From Pseudomonas sp. NFACC02 (GTDB lineage Bacteria > Pseudomonadota > Gammaproteobacteria > Pseudomonadales > Pseudomonadaceae), in the NCBI RefSeq assembly GCF_900110765.1, contig NZ_FOEO01000007.1:124001-188000 (forward strand): a stretch of DNA of 64,000 nucleotides, read 5' to 3'. The notes below the pieces were generated by a model, which saw only the letters and a list, made by a program, of their open reading frames with translations, did not search any database and had not been told where the DNA came from. This document shows, piece after piece, positions 47,601-55,234 of the stretch (within the stretch, counting starts at the first letter, position 1; every line of letters begins with the position of its first letter). A program made the position numbers and the translations under genes.

Positions 47601-49658
47601 TCAGCCCAGCTGGAACCGCGACGTGTTATCGCTCAACGCCCTACTGCCCCTGCTCAGGGTATCCGCCGCCTGGTTCACCGCTCGAGCGCCGTCGAGCAAT
47701 CGCCCTGCCGCCTGATCCACTTGCTGGATATTGCCGCTGACCTCGTCCGCTGTGGCGGCTTGCTCCTCCACGGCGGTAGCGATCTGCGCCAGGGTGTCCG
47801 TGACGATCTGCACGGCGCGGGCGATTTCCCCCAGACGCTCGCCGAGGCCGGTGACCGACTGTGCATCGGTGACGGCTTGACCACAGGCGGCCTCCATCAA
47901 ACTGACGGCCTGGCTGACGGTGGCGCGCAGGCTGTCGACCGTGCCGGCGATCTGCGCGGTAGACGCCTGCGTTCGCTGCGACAGACTGCGCACTTCATCG
48001 GCCACCACAGCAAACCCCCGACCTTGCTCGCCCGCCCGTGCCGCCTCGATGGCTGCGTTGAGCGCCAGCAGGTTAGTCTGCTCGGCAATGCCGCGAATGG
48101 TGTCGACCACCGACTGAATCTGTTGCCCTTGCTCACTGACCTTGCCCAATGCGTTGGCCGTGTCGGTCAGTCGGAGATTGAGCTGCTGGATACTGGCCGT
48201 GGTTCGCTGACTGTCGCGGCTACTGTCTTCGGCAATCTGGCGCGTGTGCTGGGCGCTGCCAGACGCTTCCTCGCAACTCTTCGCAACGCCCATGGACGTC
48301 GCTGCCAACTGGGTTGCGGCCGCTGCGATCTGACTGATCTGCTGCTGTTGATCTTCGACCTCATTGAGCGTGCTGCCAGACTGCGAATTGAGCGTCAGCA
48401 CGGCTGAGCCGAGTTGCTGGGTTTCGTGGTTGACCCCCAACAGGCTCGTGCGCAACTGCACGACCGCGACATTGAGCGCAGTGCTGATCGCGGCAAGCTC
48501 ATCGCGACCTTCGACCGCCACTTCGACACACAGATTGCCATCACGCAATGACTCGGCCAGCGTGGTGATGCCTTGGGCGCTGCGCCGAATGGAAGCCTGC
48601 AGACACGTGAAGAGGTAAAGCGCGGCCAGGGCCAGAATGCTGAAGGTGGCGACCACCGGGACGAATTGCTGGATTGCGCGGTCATGGTAGTAATCCAGAC
48701 GACTGTCCAGCGAGCTGAGCGACTGACTGCGCAGCGCAGCCAGTGCCTCAAGGGTGCTGTCGACGCTGCGCTCGAAGGCTGCCGAGTCGAGTTTGATCGT
48801 GCCGCCAAAGACGCCCTCATCAAGGACTTTCAATTCACTGTCCAGACGCTGAAGGCTCTCGTTGTAACGGCTCGCCCAGGTTTCCATGCCGGGGTACGAC
48901 TTGGCTTGCAACGAAGAAGCAGCTTTGACCAGTTGATCGCGAGCATCGCCGATGCGACTGCGCAGGTCGCGCATTTGCAAGCGACTCTGAAGGGAGAACT
49001 GCCCGGACACCACCGACGACTGCCCCACGCTCGCCATACGTCCGATACGCTCGATCAGATCCGGCACCTGCTGGGTGGAAACCTGCATCAGCAAATAGCT
49101 TTCGAGCCAAGGGTCGAGCATCAGCCCGGTGTCCATAGCGATCTGTTCGCGCAGGCTTTGCAAAGCCGTCAGTGCCGATGTGAAACGGTCGTAGCCATCT
49201 GGCCACCAACCGACGGTGCGCAACGCCTCGGAGTCCATGCCCTGAACGGTCGATTGCAGTGCCTGGAAGCGCGCCATGATGTCTACACTGGCGTTTTGCG
49301 CCTTGAGCTCATCGCCAAGCGTCGCCAGCGTCTGGCTCAACACCGGGCTGGCAGCGTCCAGCGCCGCCATCGCCGCCTTCGCCGCAGGCGTAGGCTCGTG
49401 AAGAATATCCACCGCCTTCCAGCGAGCCGCGCGGTTGCGTTGAGCGGTCAACTGGGCATCTAGGGCATCCAGCGCCAGCAACTGACGAACCCCTGACTGC
49501 TCACCGGAAATCACGGCCAGCTTGCTGCGGTAATCTTCGCCGATCATCCACAAGCTTCCGACCAACGGCAGAATGAATAGGAAAAACAGCACCTGAAACT
49601 TGCGCGCAAAGCCGAAACGTCCGAGCAGGCGGATTCCTGGTGACAAAAGACGTTGCAT
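47601..49658 (-). CDS. Methyl-accepting chemotaxis protein with helical periplasmic domain
   Basis: 685 residues. TM1 about 21-40, a long predicted all-helical periplasmic region (41-331; 290 residues, larger than a single four-helix bundle), TM2 about 332-354, HAMP, then the signalling tip [32 protein letters not shown]. Ligand unknown. GGAG lies 9 bases before ATG 49658. The gene stands alone and is distinct from the Cache receptor at 5244, so the two sense different signals. Confidence 0.9.
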   Translation of the reverse strand: MQRLLSPGIRLLGRFGFARKFQVLFFLFILPLVGSLWMIGEDYRSKLAVISGEQSGVRQLLALDALDAQLTAQRNRAARWKAVDILHEPTPAAKAAMAALDAASPVLSQTLATLGDELKAQNASVDIMARFQALQSTVQGMDSEALRTVGWWPDGYDRFTSALTALQSLREQIAMDTGLMLDPWLESYLLMQVSTQQVPDLIERIGRMASVGQSSVVSGQFSLQSRLQMRDLRSRIGDARDQLVKAASSLQAKSYPGMETWASRYNESLQRLDSELKVLDEGVFGGTIKLDSAAFERSVDSTLEALAALRSQSLSSLDSRLDYYHDRAIQQFVPVVATFSILALAALYLFTCLQASIRRSAQGITTLAESLRDGNLCVEVAVEGRDELAAISTALNVAVVQLRTSLLGVNHETQQLGSAVLTLNSQSGSTLNEVEDQQQQISQIAAAATQLAATSMGVAKSCEEASGSAQHTRQIAEDSSRDSQRTTASIQQLNLRLTDTANALGKVSEQGQQIQSVVDTIRGIAEQTNLLALNAAIEAARAGEQGRGFAVVADEVRSLSQRTQASTAQIAGTVDSLRATVSQAVSLMEAACGQAVTDAQSVTGLGERLGEIARAVQIVTDTLAQIATAVEEQAATADEVSGNIQQVDQAAGRLLDGARAVNQAADTLSRGSRALSDNTSRFQLG

Positions 49659-50071
49659 GTCCGACTACTCCTCACGGACAACCCGCCATCGCGACTTGTG
49701 ATCACGGCAGCTGTTGCCTCACATTGTTACCGGCAAAATGCCATGTCTTTGTTTCAAAAACGACAACCGCCCGTCTCCTGTGTCGGAGATTTGGGCAGTC
49801 ATTTTGGGAACGGCGAAGCCGCGCATCCACAAGCAGCGCAGCGAAACGCCCAGGCGGCAGGCTCAAGCAAGAAACGGACCGATAGCACGAAGCCACCTGG
49901 CAGGGCACTAGAACGAAAAGGGAGCAGGCGATGCGCACAAAAGTGGGGCAAAACCACTCAGCACGCCCGGAAAAATTGTCACCTCGGTGACGAGCGTCTC
50001 GACCTCACCAAGGTTTTCAGCAGAAAAATCCTAACCAATTGATCACACGCACAAATTTTTTAACCAGATGC
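49659..50071. other. Gene-free region upstream of tRNA-Met
   Basis: About 410 bases without a convincing gene. It holds the start region of the chemoreceptor gene (minus) and a small palindrome GTCACCTCGGTGAC near 49978. An open frame across it has no ribosome site and unusual composition. Confidence 0.5.
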
Positions 50072-50100
50072 TTGACACACATTCGATCTGAGCGAATAAT
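50072..50100 (+). promoter_or_regulatory. Promoter of tRNA-Met
   Basis: TTGACA (50072-50077), 17-base spacer, AATAAT (50095-50100), 11 bases before the mature tRNA start. Confidence 0.85.
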
Positions 50101-50111
50101 GCGCGCCACTT

Positions 50112-50188
50112 GGCTACATAGCTCAGTTGGTTAGAGCATAGCATTCATAATGCTGGGGTCCGGGGTTCAAGTCCCTGTGTAGCCACCA
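50112..50188 (+). tRNA. tRNA-Met (anticodon CAT, elongator type)
   Basis: 77 bases including CCA. Acceptor GGCTACA pairs with TGTAGCC. Anticodon stem/loop GCATT-CAT-AATGC. The first base pair G1-C72 is present, unlike the mismatch of initiator tRNA, so it is an elongator; an Ile2 (lysidine) tRNA is less likely by overall similarity to E. coli metT-type sequence. Confidence 0.93.
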
Positions 50189-50195
50189 AGTACCT

Positions 50196-50226
50196 CAACA
50201 AAGCCCGCCTCGTGCGGGCTTTGTTG
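50196..50226 (+). terminator. Rho-independent terminator of tRNA-Met
   Basis: CAACAAAGCCCGC pairs perfectly with GCGGGCTTTGTTG across CTCGT; a 13-bp stem with a T-rich 3' side. Confidence 0.9.
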
Positions 50227-50324
50227 TTTCTACCGTTCCGGTTTGTCGAAGCATTGGCTGGCCAGGCAACGTTCTTCATCAACGACATCACTTCATAGCG
50301 CTGTCCCTTTCTGAGGTCGAGTTC

Positions 50325-50672
50325 ATGCGATTCACACTTCCTGCACTGGTTCTGGGTCTTCTGGTTTCTCAAGGCGCAATGGCGGGCAGCGGCACCAACG
50401 CCGCATTGGGTGGCGGCCTGGGTGGCGCGTTGGGTAATGTCGTCGGCCAACAGATGGGCGGCAGCAACGGTGCGGCGATCGGCGCAGGCCTGGCAGGCGC
50501 CGCGGGTGGTGCGGTGGCCGCGAAAAAAGGCCACAAGACCCGCGCAGCGGTAGGCGGCGGCCTGGGCGGTGCAGCGGGCTCGGTAATCGGCAACAAGCTG
50601 GGCGGCAGCACGGGCGGCACCATCGGCGCCGGCCTGGGTGGCGCTGCGGGTGGTGCTCTGGGCGGTAAATAA
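50325..50672 (+). CDS. Secreted glycine-zipper (YMGG-like) protein
   Basis: 115 residues with a signal peptide (1-20, cleavage after AMA) and a mature part made almost wholly of GxxxG-type repeats (GGGLGGALGNVVGQQMGG and similar), about 45% Gly, interrupted once by KKGHKTR. Such glycine-zipper proteins insert into or associate with the outer membrane. Role unknown. A perfect hairpin follows at 50684-50711. Confidence 0.82.
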   Translation: MRFTLPALVLGLLVSQGAMAGSGTNAALGGGLGGALGNVVGQQMGGSNGAAIGAGLAGAAGGAVAAKKGHKTRAAVGGGLGGAAGSVIGNKLGGSTGGTIGAGLGGAAGGALGGK

Positions 50673-50683
50673 TTTACCCTCCG

Positions 50684-50711
50684 TCGCGAAACGCCACAGT
50701 GCGTTTCGCGA
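50684..50711 (+). terminator. Hairpin after the glycine-zipper gene
   Basis: TCGCGAAACGC-CACAGT-GCGTTTCGCGA, a perfect 11-bp stem with no T-tract, so terminator activity is uncertain; it may instead protect the mRNA end. Confidence 0.5.
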
Positions 50712-50743
50712 TCAAACCCCGTTAATGAAGTAATGGATGTTCA

Positions 50744-51448
50744 ATGTCTGATTCCCATACCGACGTAGCAGCGCCTGTGCTCTCTTCCAAACAGGCCTAC
50801 GAAGACGCCATCAATCTTTCCCAGCATGTGCCGCAGGCCAAGACCATCAGCGAAATGGTCCTCGATGCCTTCCAGAGCGCCAAGGAAAGCGATCAGATTC
50901 GAGAGCTTCGCGTTGCGATCCGTCAGGCCCATGACCGCTTCGATGATGACCAGGCCTACGAGCTGATGGGGCAACTCAAACAGCTCAAGGATGCAGAAGC
51001 CGCCGACATGGCCGCGCTGGAAGACCTCAGTTCGAAATTTCCGATCAGCCGGATTCTGTCCAGCTACAAGAACGACCCCAGCTTTCAGGAACTGGTCTAC
51101 AGCCTGGCGCTGAAGGTCCTGAACCAGACGCACCAGGCGGTGAGCAATCCGACTGGTGGCAAGAGCAAAGCCGCACGCGCGAAGAAAGAGGCCGAGGTAT
51201 TCGTTATCAGCAAGGACGGCGCCAGCGTCACCCTGCCCCTGCGGACCCCGCGCTCGAAAGCCAACGTTGACCGACAAGCCTTCGAATTCCTCGGCTTCAC
51301 CTTTGTCGGTGAAGGCGACGATGCCGAGCTGCAGAGCGAGGTGTTCGTGGACCGGGACGGTAATCAACAACCGGCGACGCGCAAGAACATCGTCAGCGCG
51401 ATTCAGCAACAGACAGCATTTGATGGGTTCAGCGCGGTTCAGCAGTAA
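50744..51448 (+). CDS. Hypothetical protein with Lys-rich linker
   Basis: 234 residues, acidic helical N-terminal half (LRVAIRQAHDRFDDDQAYELMGQLKQLKDAEAADMAALEDL), a basic linker GGKSKAARAKKE near 142-153, then a beta-rich end (VFVISKDGASVTLPLRTPRSKANVDRQAFEFLGF). The coiled helix plus basic linker recalls nucleoid proteins such as MvaT, but I see no real MvaT motif. Not recognised. No signal peptide; presumably cytoplasmic. Confidence 0.6.
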   Translation: MSDSHTDVAAPVLSSKQAYEDAINLSQHVPQAKTISEMVLDAFQSAKESDQIRELRVAIRQAHDRFDDDQAYELMGQLKQLKDAEAADMAALEDLSSKFPISRILSSYKNDPSFQELVYSLALKVLNQTHQAVSNPTGGKSKAARAKKEAEVFVISKDGASVTLPLRTPRSKANVDRQAFEFLGFTFVGEGDDAELQSEVFVDRDGNQQPATRKNIVSAIQQQTAFDGFSAVQQ

Positions 51449-51480
51449 CAAACGGTTGGACACCTGCCTGCAGTATCCGG

Positions 51481-51522
51481 CTTGCCGGCGCTGGCGTTCT
51501 CGGAACTGCCAGCGCCGGCAAG
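51481..51522. repeat. REP palindrome (GCCGGCAAG type)
   Basis: CTTGCCGGCGCTGGC faces GCCAGCGCCGGCAAG across 12 bases. The same core recurs near 58680 and 63260. Confidence 0.75.
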
Positions 51523-51637
51523 CTACCGGTCAAGGACTGAGCGGCGCGCCGGGACTGGCTGACGCAGGCACGCTTTGCAAGATGCGCGCCTGATGCCTTC
51601 CAATGCCGACTGAGCCGTTCGGACGTCCGGCACAACA

Positions 51638-52246
51638 TCAATGATCGGAGCGCTCCAGCACCTTGCCGACGACTTCATCGCCAATCACCAGGAAGTGTCC
51701 GCCCGCCACGTGGTGCAACGTGCGAAGCTCATCATGGCCTTCGAAATGCCAATGGCCGTCGGAGAACACACGCTCGTCCGCCCAGGCCGCCACCACCTCG
51801 CCGATAAACAGGTCGTACTGATTCTGGTTGTTTGGCTCAGGCATCAATCGGCATTCCAGCCACGCCGCGCAGCCTTCCAGCAGCGGAGCGTCAACAACGT
51901 CACCCGTAAAGGTCTGCAGACCATACGCCTTGAACTTGTCGAGGCCGTCTTCCTGAGAGATTTCCAGCCCCGACGTCGAACCGACAGTTTCTACGATATC
52001 CAACTGACTGATCGTCGGCACGTTAATCACGAATGTCCCCGAGCCCTCTGCCAGTTGCCGGGTCCATACTGACTTATCCAGCACCACCGTGACCTTTGGC
52101 GGCTGAAAATCCAGCGGCATCGCCCATGCCGCCGCCATGATGTTGCGTTGACCGTTGTGCGCAGCGCTCACCAGAACGGTCGGACCGTGATTGAGCAGGC
52201 GATAGCACTTGGCGAGAGGGACGGGACGTCGATGAGCGGCGGTCAT
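51638..52246 (-). CDS. Flavin reductase-like FMN-binding protein
   Basis: 202 residues of the split-barrel flavin reductase family: LLNHGPTVLVSAAHNGQRNIMAAAWAMPLDFQPPKVTVVLDKSVWTRQL at the N-terminus, FVINVP, then HHVAGGHFLVIGDEVVGK. It binds FMN and probably reduces flavin or an unknown substrate with NAD(P)H. It stands alone, divergent from the zinc operon, with AGGAA before ATG 52246. Confidence 0.85.
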   Translation of the reverse strand: MTAAHRRPVPLAKCYRLLNHGPTVLVSAAHNGQRNIMAAAWAMPLDFQPPKVTVVLDKSVWTRQLAEGSGTFVINVPTISQLDIVETVGSTSGLEISQEDGLDKFKAYGLQTFTGDVVDAPLLEGCAAWLECRLMPEPNNQNQYDLFIGEVVAAWADERVFSDGHWHFEGHDELRTLHHVAGGHFLVIGDEVVGKVLERSDH

Positions 52247-52394
52247 GGGAGTGTTCCTGAAGATAAGAAATGAAGCTGACCAGGAAATTACAGGTTTTTT
52301 CGCGATGGAAGCACGTCATTTCCAACGCCCTCCCAAACTGTCGCGTTCCTGAATCGCTCCAAAATACCTCTTTCCTCTCGCCTGAAAATAGTGA

Positions 52395-52409
52395 TGTAAT
52401 ACTATAACA
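52395..52409 (+). promoter_or_regulatory. Zur box
   Basis: TGTAATACTATAACA is a 7-1-7 palindrome with one mismatch to the Zur consensus TGTTATANTATAACA. It lies 22 bases before the first gene of the zinc ABC operon, where zinc-bound Zur would repress it. Confidence 0.75.
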
Positions 52410-52430
52410 AAACATTTCAGGCACCTTTCC

Positions 52431-52568
52431 GTGAAACCTGCTCTTCGACGCTCCCCGAATATCGCGACATCCGCGCTCGCTCAGTCCGCAGGCAAGCGCG
52501 TGCTGGTTTCATTGATCTTGCTTGCGCTGTTATGGATCGGCATTGCGTGGGCGGTGGCGATTCCATGA
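52431..52568 (+). CDS. 45-residue membrane protein, first gene of the zinc operon
   Basis: GTG 52431 to TGA 52568, protein begins MKPALRRSPNIATSALAQSA and has one membrane helix (about 24-42, VLVSLILLALLWIGIAWAVA). A basic N-terminus predicts N-in orientation. Its TGA overlaps the ATG of the ABC ATPase (ATGA), so it is translated to couple with it. Only AGG is visible as ribosome site. No family recognised; it could be a small transporter subunit. Confidence 0.55.
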   Translation: MKPALRRSPNIATSALAQSAGKRVLVSLILLALLWIGIAWAVAIP

Positions 52569-53317
52569 GCGCGGCGATTGATCTGCACGACCTCACGGTG
52601 ACGTACGAACGCCGCCCGGCGGTGCATCACGTGAGTGGACGATTCGCCGCCGGCAGCCTCACGGCGATCGTAGGGCCCAATGGCGCGGGCAAGTCGACCT
52701 TGATCAAGGCGATTGCAGGCACCTTGAAACCCGCCATGGGGCGGGTGGACCGTGGCAACCTGGCGACCCGACACATCGGCTATCTGCCACAAGCCGCCGA
52801 GATCGATCGCAGCTTTCCGCTGAGCGTGGCGGACACCGTGATGATGGGGGCCTGGCGCAGCATCGGCGCATTTCGCGGCGCAACGCGCAAGCATGCCGAA
52901 CAGGCACAGGACGCGTTGAAAGCGGTCGGCCTGGAAGGTTTTGAAGCCCGCAGCATCAGTTCGTTGTCATCAGGGCAATTTCAACGAGTGTTGTTCGCCC
53001 GGCTGTTGCTGCAGGATGCTTCGGTGATCCTGCTGGACGAGCCCTTCACGGCCATCGACGCCCGCACCACGCGCGACCTGCTCAAGCTGATCAGCACCTG
53101 GCACGGTCAGGGCCGTACCGTGATCGCGGTACTGCATGACATCGAACAAGTCCGCCAGCATTTCCCAAGCACATTGCTGCTGGCTCGCGAAACGATCGCA
53201 TGGGGCAACACGGCAGACATCCTCCATGCCGATAACTTGCGTCGCGCCAAGAACATGGCCGAGCACTGGAGCCCTGACGCGCAAGTGTGTGAAGTCGATC
53301 AGGAGGAGGCGCTGTGA
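52565..53317 (+). CDS. Metal (zinc/manganese) ABC transporter ATP-binding protein
   Basis: 250 residues from ATG 52565. Walker A GPNGAGKST (37-45), signature LSSGQFQR, Walker B VILLDEPFTAID and a switch His in ALHDIEQVR. The signature is SSGQ rather than SGGQ, as often in metal importers. Ends coupled to the permease by GTGA. Confidence 0.9.
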   Translation: MSAAIDLHDLTVTYERRPAVHHVSGRFAAGSLTAIVGPNGAGKSTLIKAIAGTLKPAMGRVDRGNLATRHIGYLPQAAEIDRSFPLSVADTVMMGAWRSIGAFRGATRKHAEQAQDALKAVGLEGFEARSISSLSSGQFQRVLFARLLLQDASVILLDEPFTAIDARTTRDLLKLISTWHGQGRTVIAVLHDIEQVRQHFPSTLLLARETIAWGNTADILHADNLRRAKNMAEHWSPDAQVCEVDQEEAL

Positions 53318-54183
53318 CGCTTTATAACCTGCTGATTCAGCCTTTCGTCGATTTCGGCTTCATGCGCCGTGCCTTGGTGGCCTGCCTGGCATTGGGTATT
53401 GGCTCAGGTCCGGTCGGCGTGCTGTTGATGCTGCGGCGCATGAGTCTGGTGGGTGACGCCATGAGCCATGCCGTTCTGCCCGGCGCGGCGGTGGGTTTCC
53501 TGTTTGCCGGGTTGTCGTTACCGGCGATGGGTTTTGGCGGATTGATCGCCGGGCTTGCCGTCGCCCTGTTGTCCGGCCTTGTCAGTCGCTTCACCACCCT
53601 GCGCGAGGACGCCAGCTTCGCCAGTTTCTACCTGACATCACTGGCAGCCGGCGTGCTGATCGTCTCGCTTCACGGTTCCAACGTCGACCTGCTGCACGTG
53701 CTGTTCGGCACCATTCTGGCCATCGACAATCAGGCCATCTTCATGGTCGGCGGCATTGCTTCCTTCACGCTGGTGCTGCTCGCCCTGATCTATCGACCAC
53801 TGATCCTGGAATGCTTCGACCCTGGTTTTCTACGGGCCGTTGGCGGTCGCGGTTCGCTGTATCACGTGCTGTTTCTGCTGTTGGTGGTGCTTAATCTGGT
53901 GGCCGGCTTCCAGGCACTCGGCACGCTGATGGCCGTCGGCATGATGATGCTGCCTGCGACCGTTGCGCGTTTCTGGTCAAGTTCGCTGACCGGCATGATC
54001 GTGATCTCCACTGTCGTTGCCACGCTGTCGGGCTTTATCGGCTTGATCGTCTCCTATCACGCCAGCGTGGCGTCGGGTCCGGCCATCGTCCTGACCGCCA
54101 GCGCCTTCTACCTGTTCTCACTGTTCTTCGGGCGCAGCGGTTTTCTGCGCCGTCTGTTCCCGAGGGTTCACCTGTCCGGCTGA
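53314..54183 (+). CDS. Metal ABC transporter permease
   Basis: 289 residues from GTG 53314 overlapping the ATPase stop. About eight membrane helices of the ABC-3 (ZnuB/MntB) family: MLRRMSLVGDAMSHAVLPGAAVGFLFAG and LMAVGMMMLPATVARFWS. Inner membrane channel of the zinc importer. Confidence 0.92.
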   Translation: MTLYNLLIQPFVDFGFMRRALVACLALGIGSGPVGVLLMLRRMSLVGDAMSHAVLPGAAVGFLFAGLSLPAMGFGGLIAGLAVALLSGLVSRFTTLREDASFASFYLTSLAAGVLIVSLHGSNVDLLHVLFGTILAIDNQAIFMVGGIASFTLVLLALIYRPLILECFDPGFLRAVGGRGSLYHVLFLLLVVLNLVAGFQALGTLMAVGMMMLPATVARFWSSSLTGMIVISTVVATLSGFIGLIVSYHASVASGPAIVLTASAFYLFSLFFGRSGFLRRLFPRVHLSG

Positions 54184-54209
54184 TTGTTCTCTCAACGCAA
54201 GGAAATCAT

Positions 54210-55097
54210 ATGAAACGTTTGACGCTTCTGACCGCCGCACTGGCGTTGTCGGGCCTGGCCAACTTCGCCCAGGCAAAAACCTTGGAAACCGTCGCATCGT
54301 TCACGGTCATCGCCGACATGGTGCACAACGTGGGCGGCGATCACGTCCACGTCACCTCGCTGATCGGGCCCAATGGCGATCCACATGTCTATGAGCCGAC
54401 GCCCAATGATGCGCAGGCCTTGAAAAAAGCAGACGTGGTATTCGTCAGCGGTCTGCACCTGGAAGGCTGGCTGGACCGGCTGATCAAGGCATCCGGTTAT
54501 AAAGGCGAGCCAGTGGTGCTCTCCAACGGAATCATGACCCGCAGCATGGAAGAAGATGGGAAGAAGATCACTGACCCACATGCCTGGAACAGCGCAGTGA
54601 ATGGCATCGTCTACGTCAGGAATATCATCAAGGCGCTGCAGAAAGCCGACCCGGACAATGCGGCTGACTACAAGGCAAACGGCGACAAATACATCGCCCA
54701 GTTGCAGGACATGGACGCCTACGCACGGGCGCAGATCAATGCGATCCCGGTCGCGCAGCGCAAGGTGTTGACCTCCCACGATGCGTTCGGCTATTTCGGC
54801 GATGCCTACGGCGTGACCTTCCTGTCGCCGCTGGGCTTTTCGACGGAAACCGAAGCGTCGGCCGCTGATGTCGGCAAGTTGATCAACCAGATCAAGCAGG
54901 AGCACGTCAGCGCTTACTTCTTCGAAAACTCCAGCGACCCGCGCCTGGTGCAACAGATCGCCAAAGCCAGCGGCGCGCACCCGGGCGGTGAACTCTATGT
55001 GGAGTCGTTGTCGCCTGCCGACGGCCCGGCCCCCACCTACGTGAAGATGTTTCGCTACAACGTGGACAAAATGACGGCGGCGATGAAAGGGCAGTAA
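54210..55097 (+). CDS. Metal-binding substrate-binding protein of a zinc ABC importer
   Basis: 295 residues with a signal peptide (1-22, AQA). The cluster A-I metal ligands are His59 (GDPHVYEPT), His124 (DPHAWN), His190 (SHDAFGYF) and Asp271 (SPADGPAPTY). Three His and one Asp is the zinc-type (TroA/ZnuA) set; manganese binders usually have Glu at the third position. It delivers Zn2+ to the permease from the periplasm. The Zur box upstream agrees with zinc. Confidence 0.9.
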   Translation: MKRLTLLTAALALSGLANFAQAKTLETVASFTVIADMVHNVGGDHVHVTSLIGPNGDPHVYEPTPNDAQALKKADVVFVSGLHLEGWLDRLIKASGYKGEPVVLSNGIMTRSMEEDGKKITDPHAWNSAVNGIVYVRNIIKALQKADPDNAADYKANGDKYIAQLQDMDAYARAQINAIPVAQRKVLTSHDAFGYFGDAYGVTFLSPLGFSTETEASAADVGKLINQIKQEHVSAYFFENSSDPRLVQQIAKASGAHPGGELYVESLSPADGPAPTYVKMFRYNVDKMTAAMKGQ

Positions 55098-55164
55098 TGT
55101 CCGGATGATCGCTCCATCACTGAACCGAAATGATCATCCCTGTCTGTAACGGCGCAAACTTTAA

Positions 55165-55218
55165 CTGTGGGAGATTCTATGTTTGGGGGGCAACCCCCAA
55201 ACATAGAATCTCCCACAG
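55165..55218. terminator. 25-bp perfect palindrome with GCAA loop
   Basis: Left arm 55165-55189 and right arm 55194-55218 are perfectly complementary over 25 bases, ending in a GCAA tetraloop. The outer edges are CTGTGGGAG, like the REP edges. It sits between the converging zinc operon and the 2-oxoacid dehydrogenase gene and most likely acts as a terminator or mRNA-end block for both. No T-run follows. Confidence 0.6.
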
Positions 55219-55234
55219 GTTGTTCCGCGAAAAG

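Noticed and set aside
46896-48407. 503-codon open frame across the methyltransferase and chemoreceptor genes, opposite strand
   Set aside because: It spans two unrelated real genes and the gap between them, typical of a GC shadow.
49700-49760. FliA-type promoter (GCCGGTAA on the minus strand) for the second chemoreceptor
   Set aside because: The -10-like word has one mismatch and no TAAA lies at the required 15-base spacing.
49653-50042. 129-codon open frame upstream of tRNA-Met
   Set aside because: No ribosome site, low-complexity Lys/Arg/Ser/Gln composition and no recognisable family.
50112-50188. tRNA-Met as an integration site of a mobile element
   Set aside because: No integrase, no repeated tRNA 3' end, and ordinary genes on both sides.
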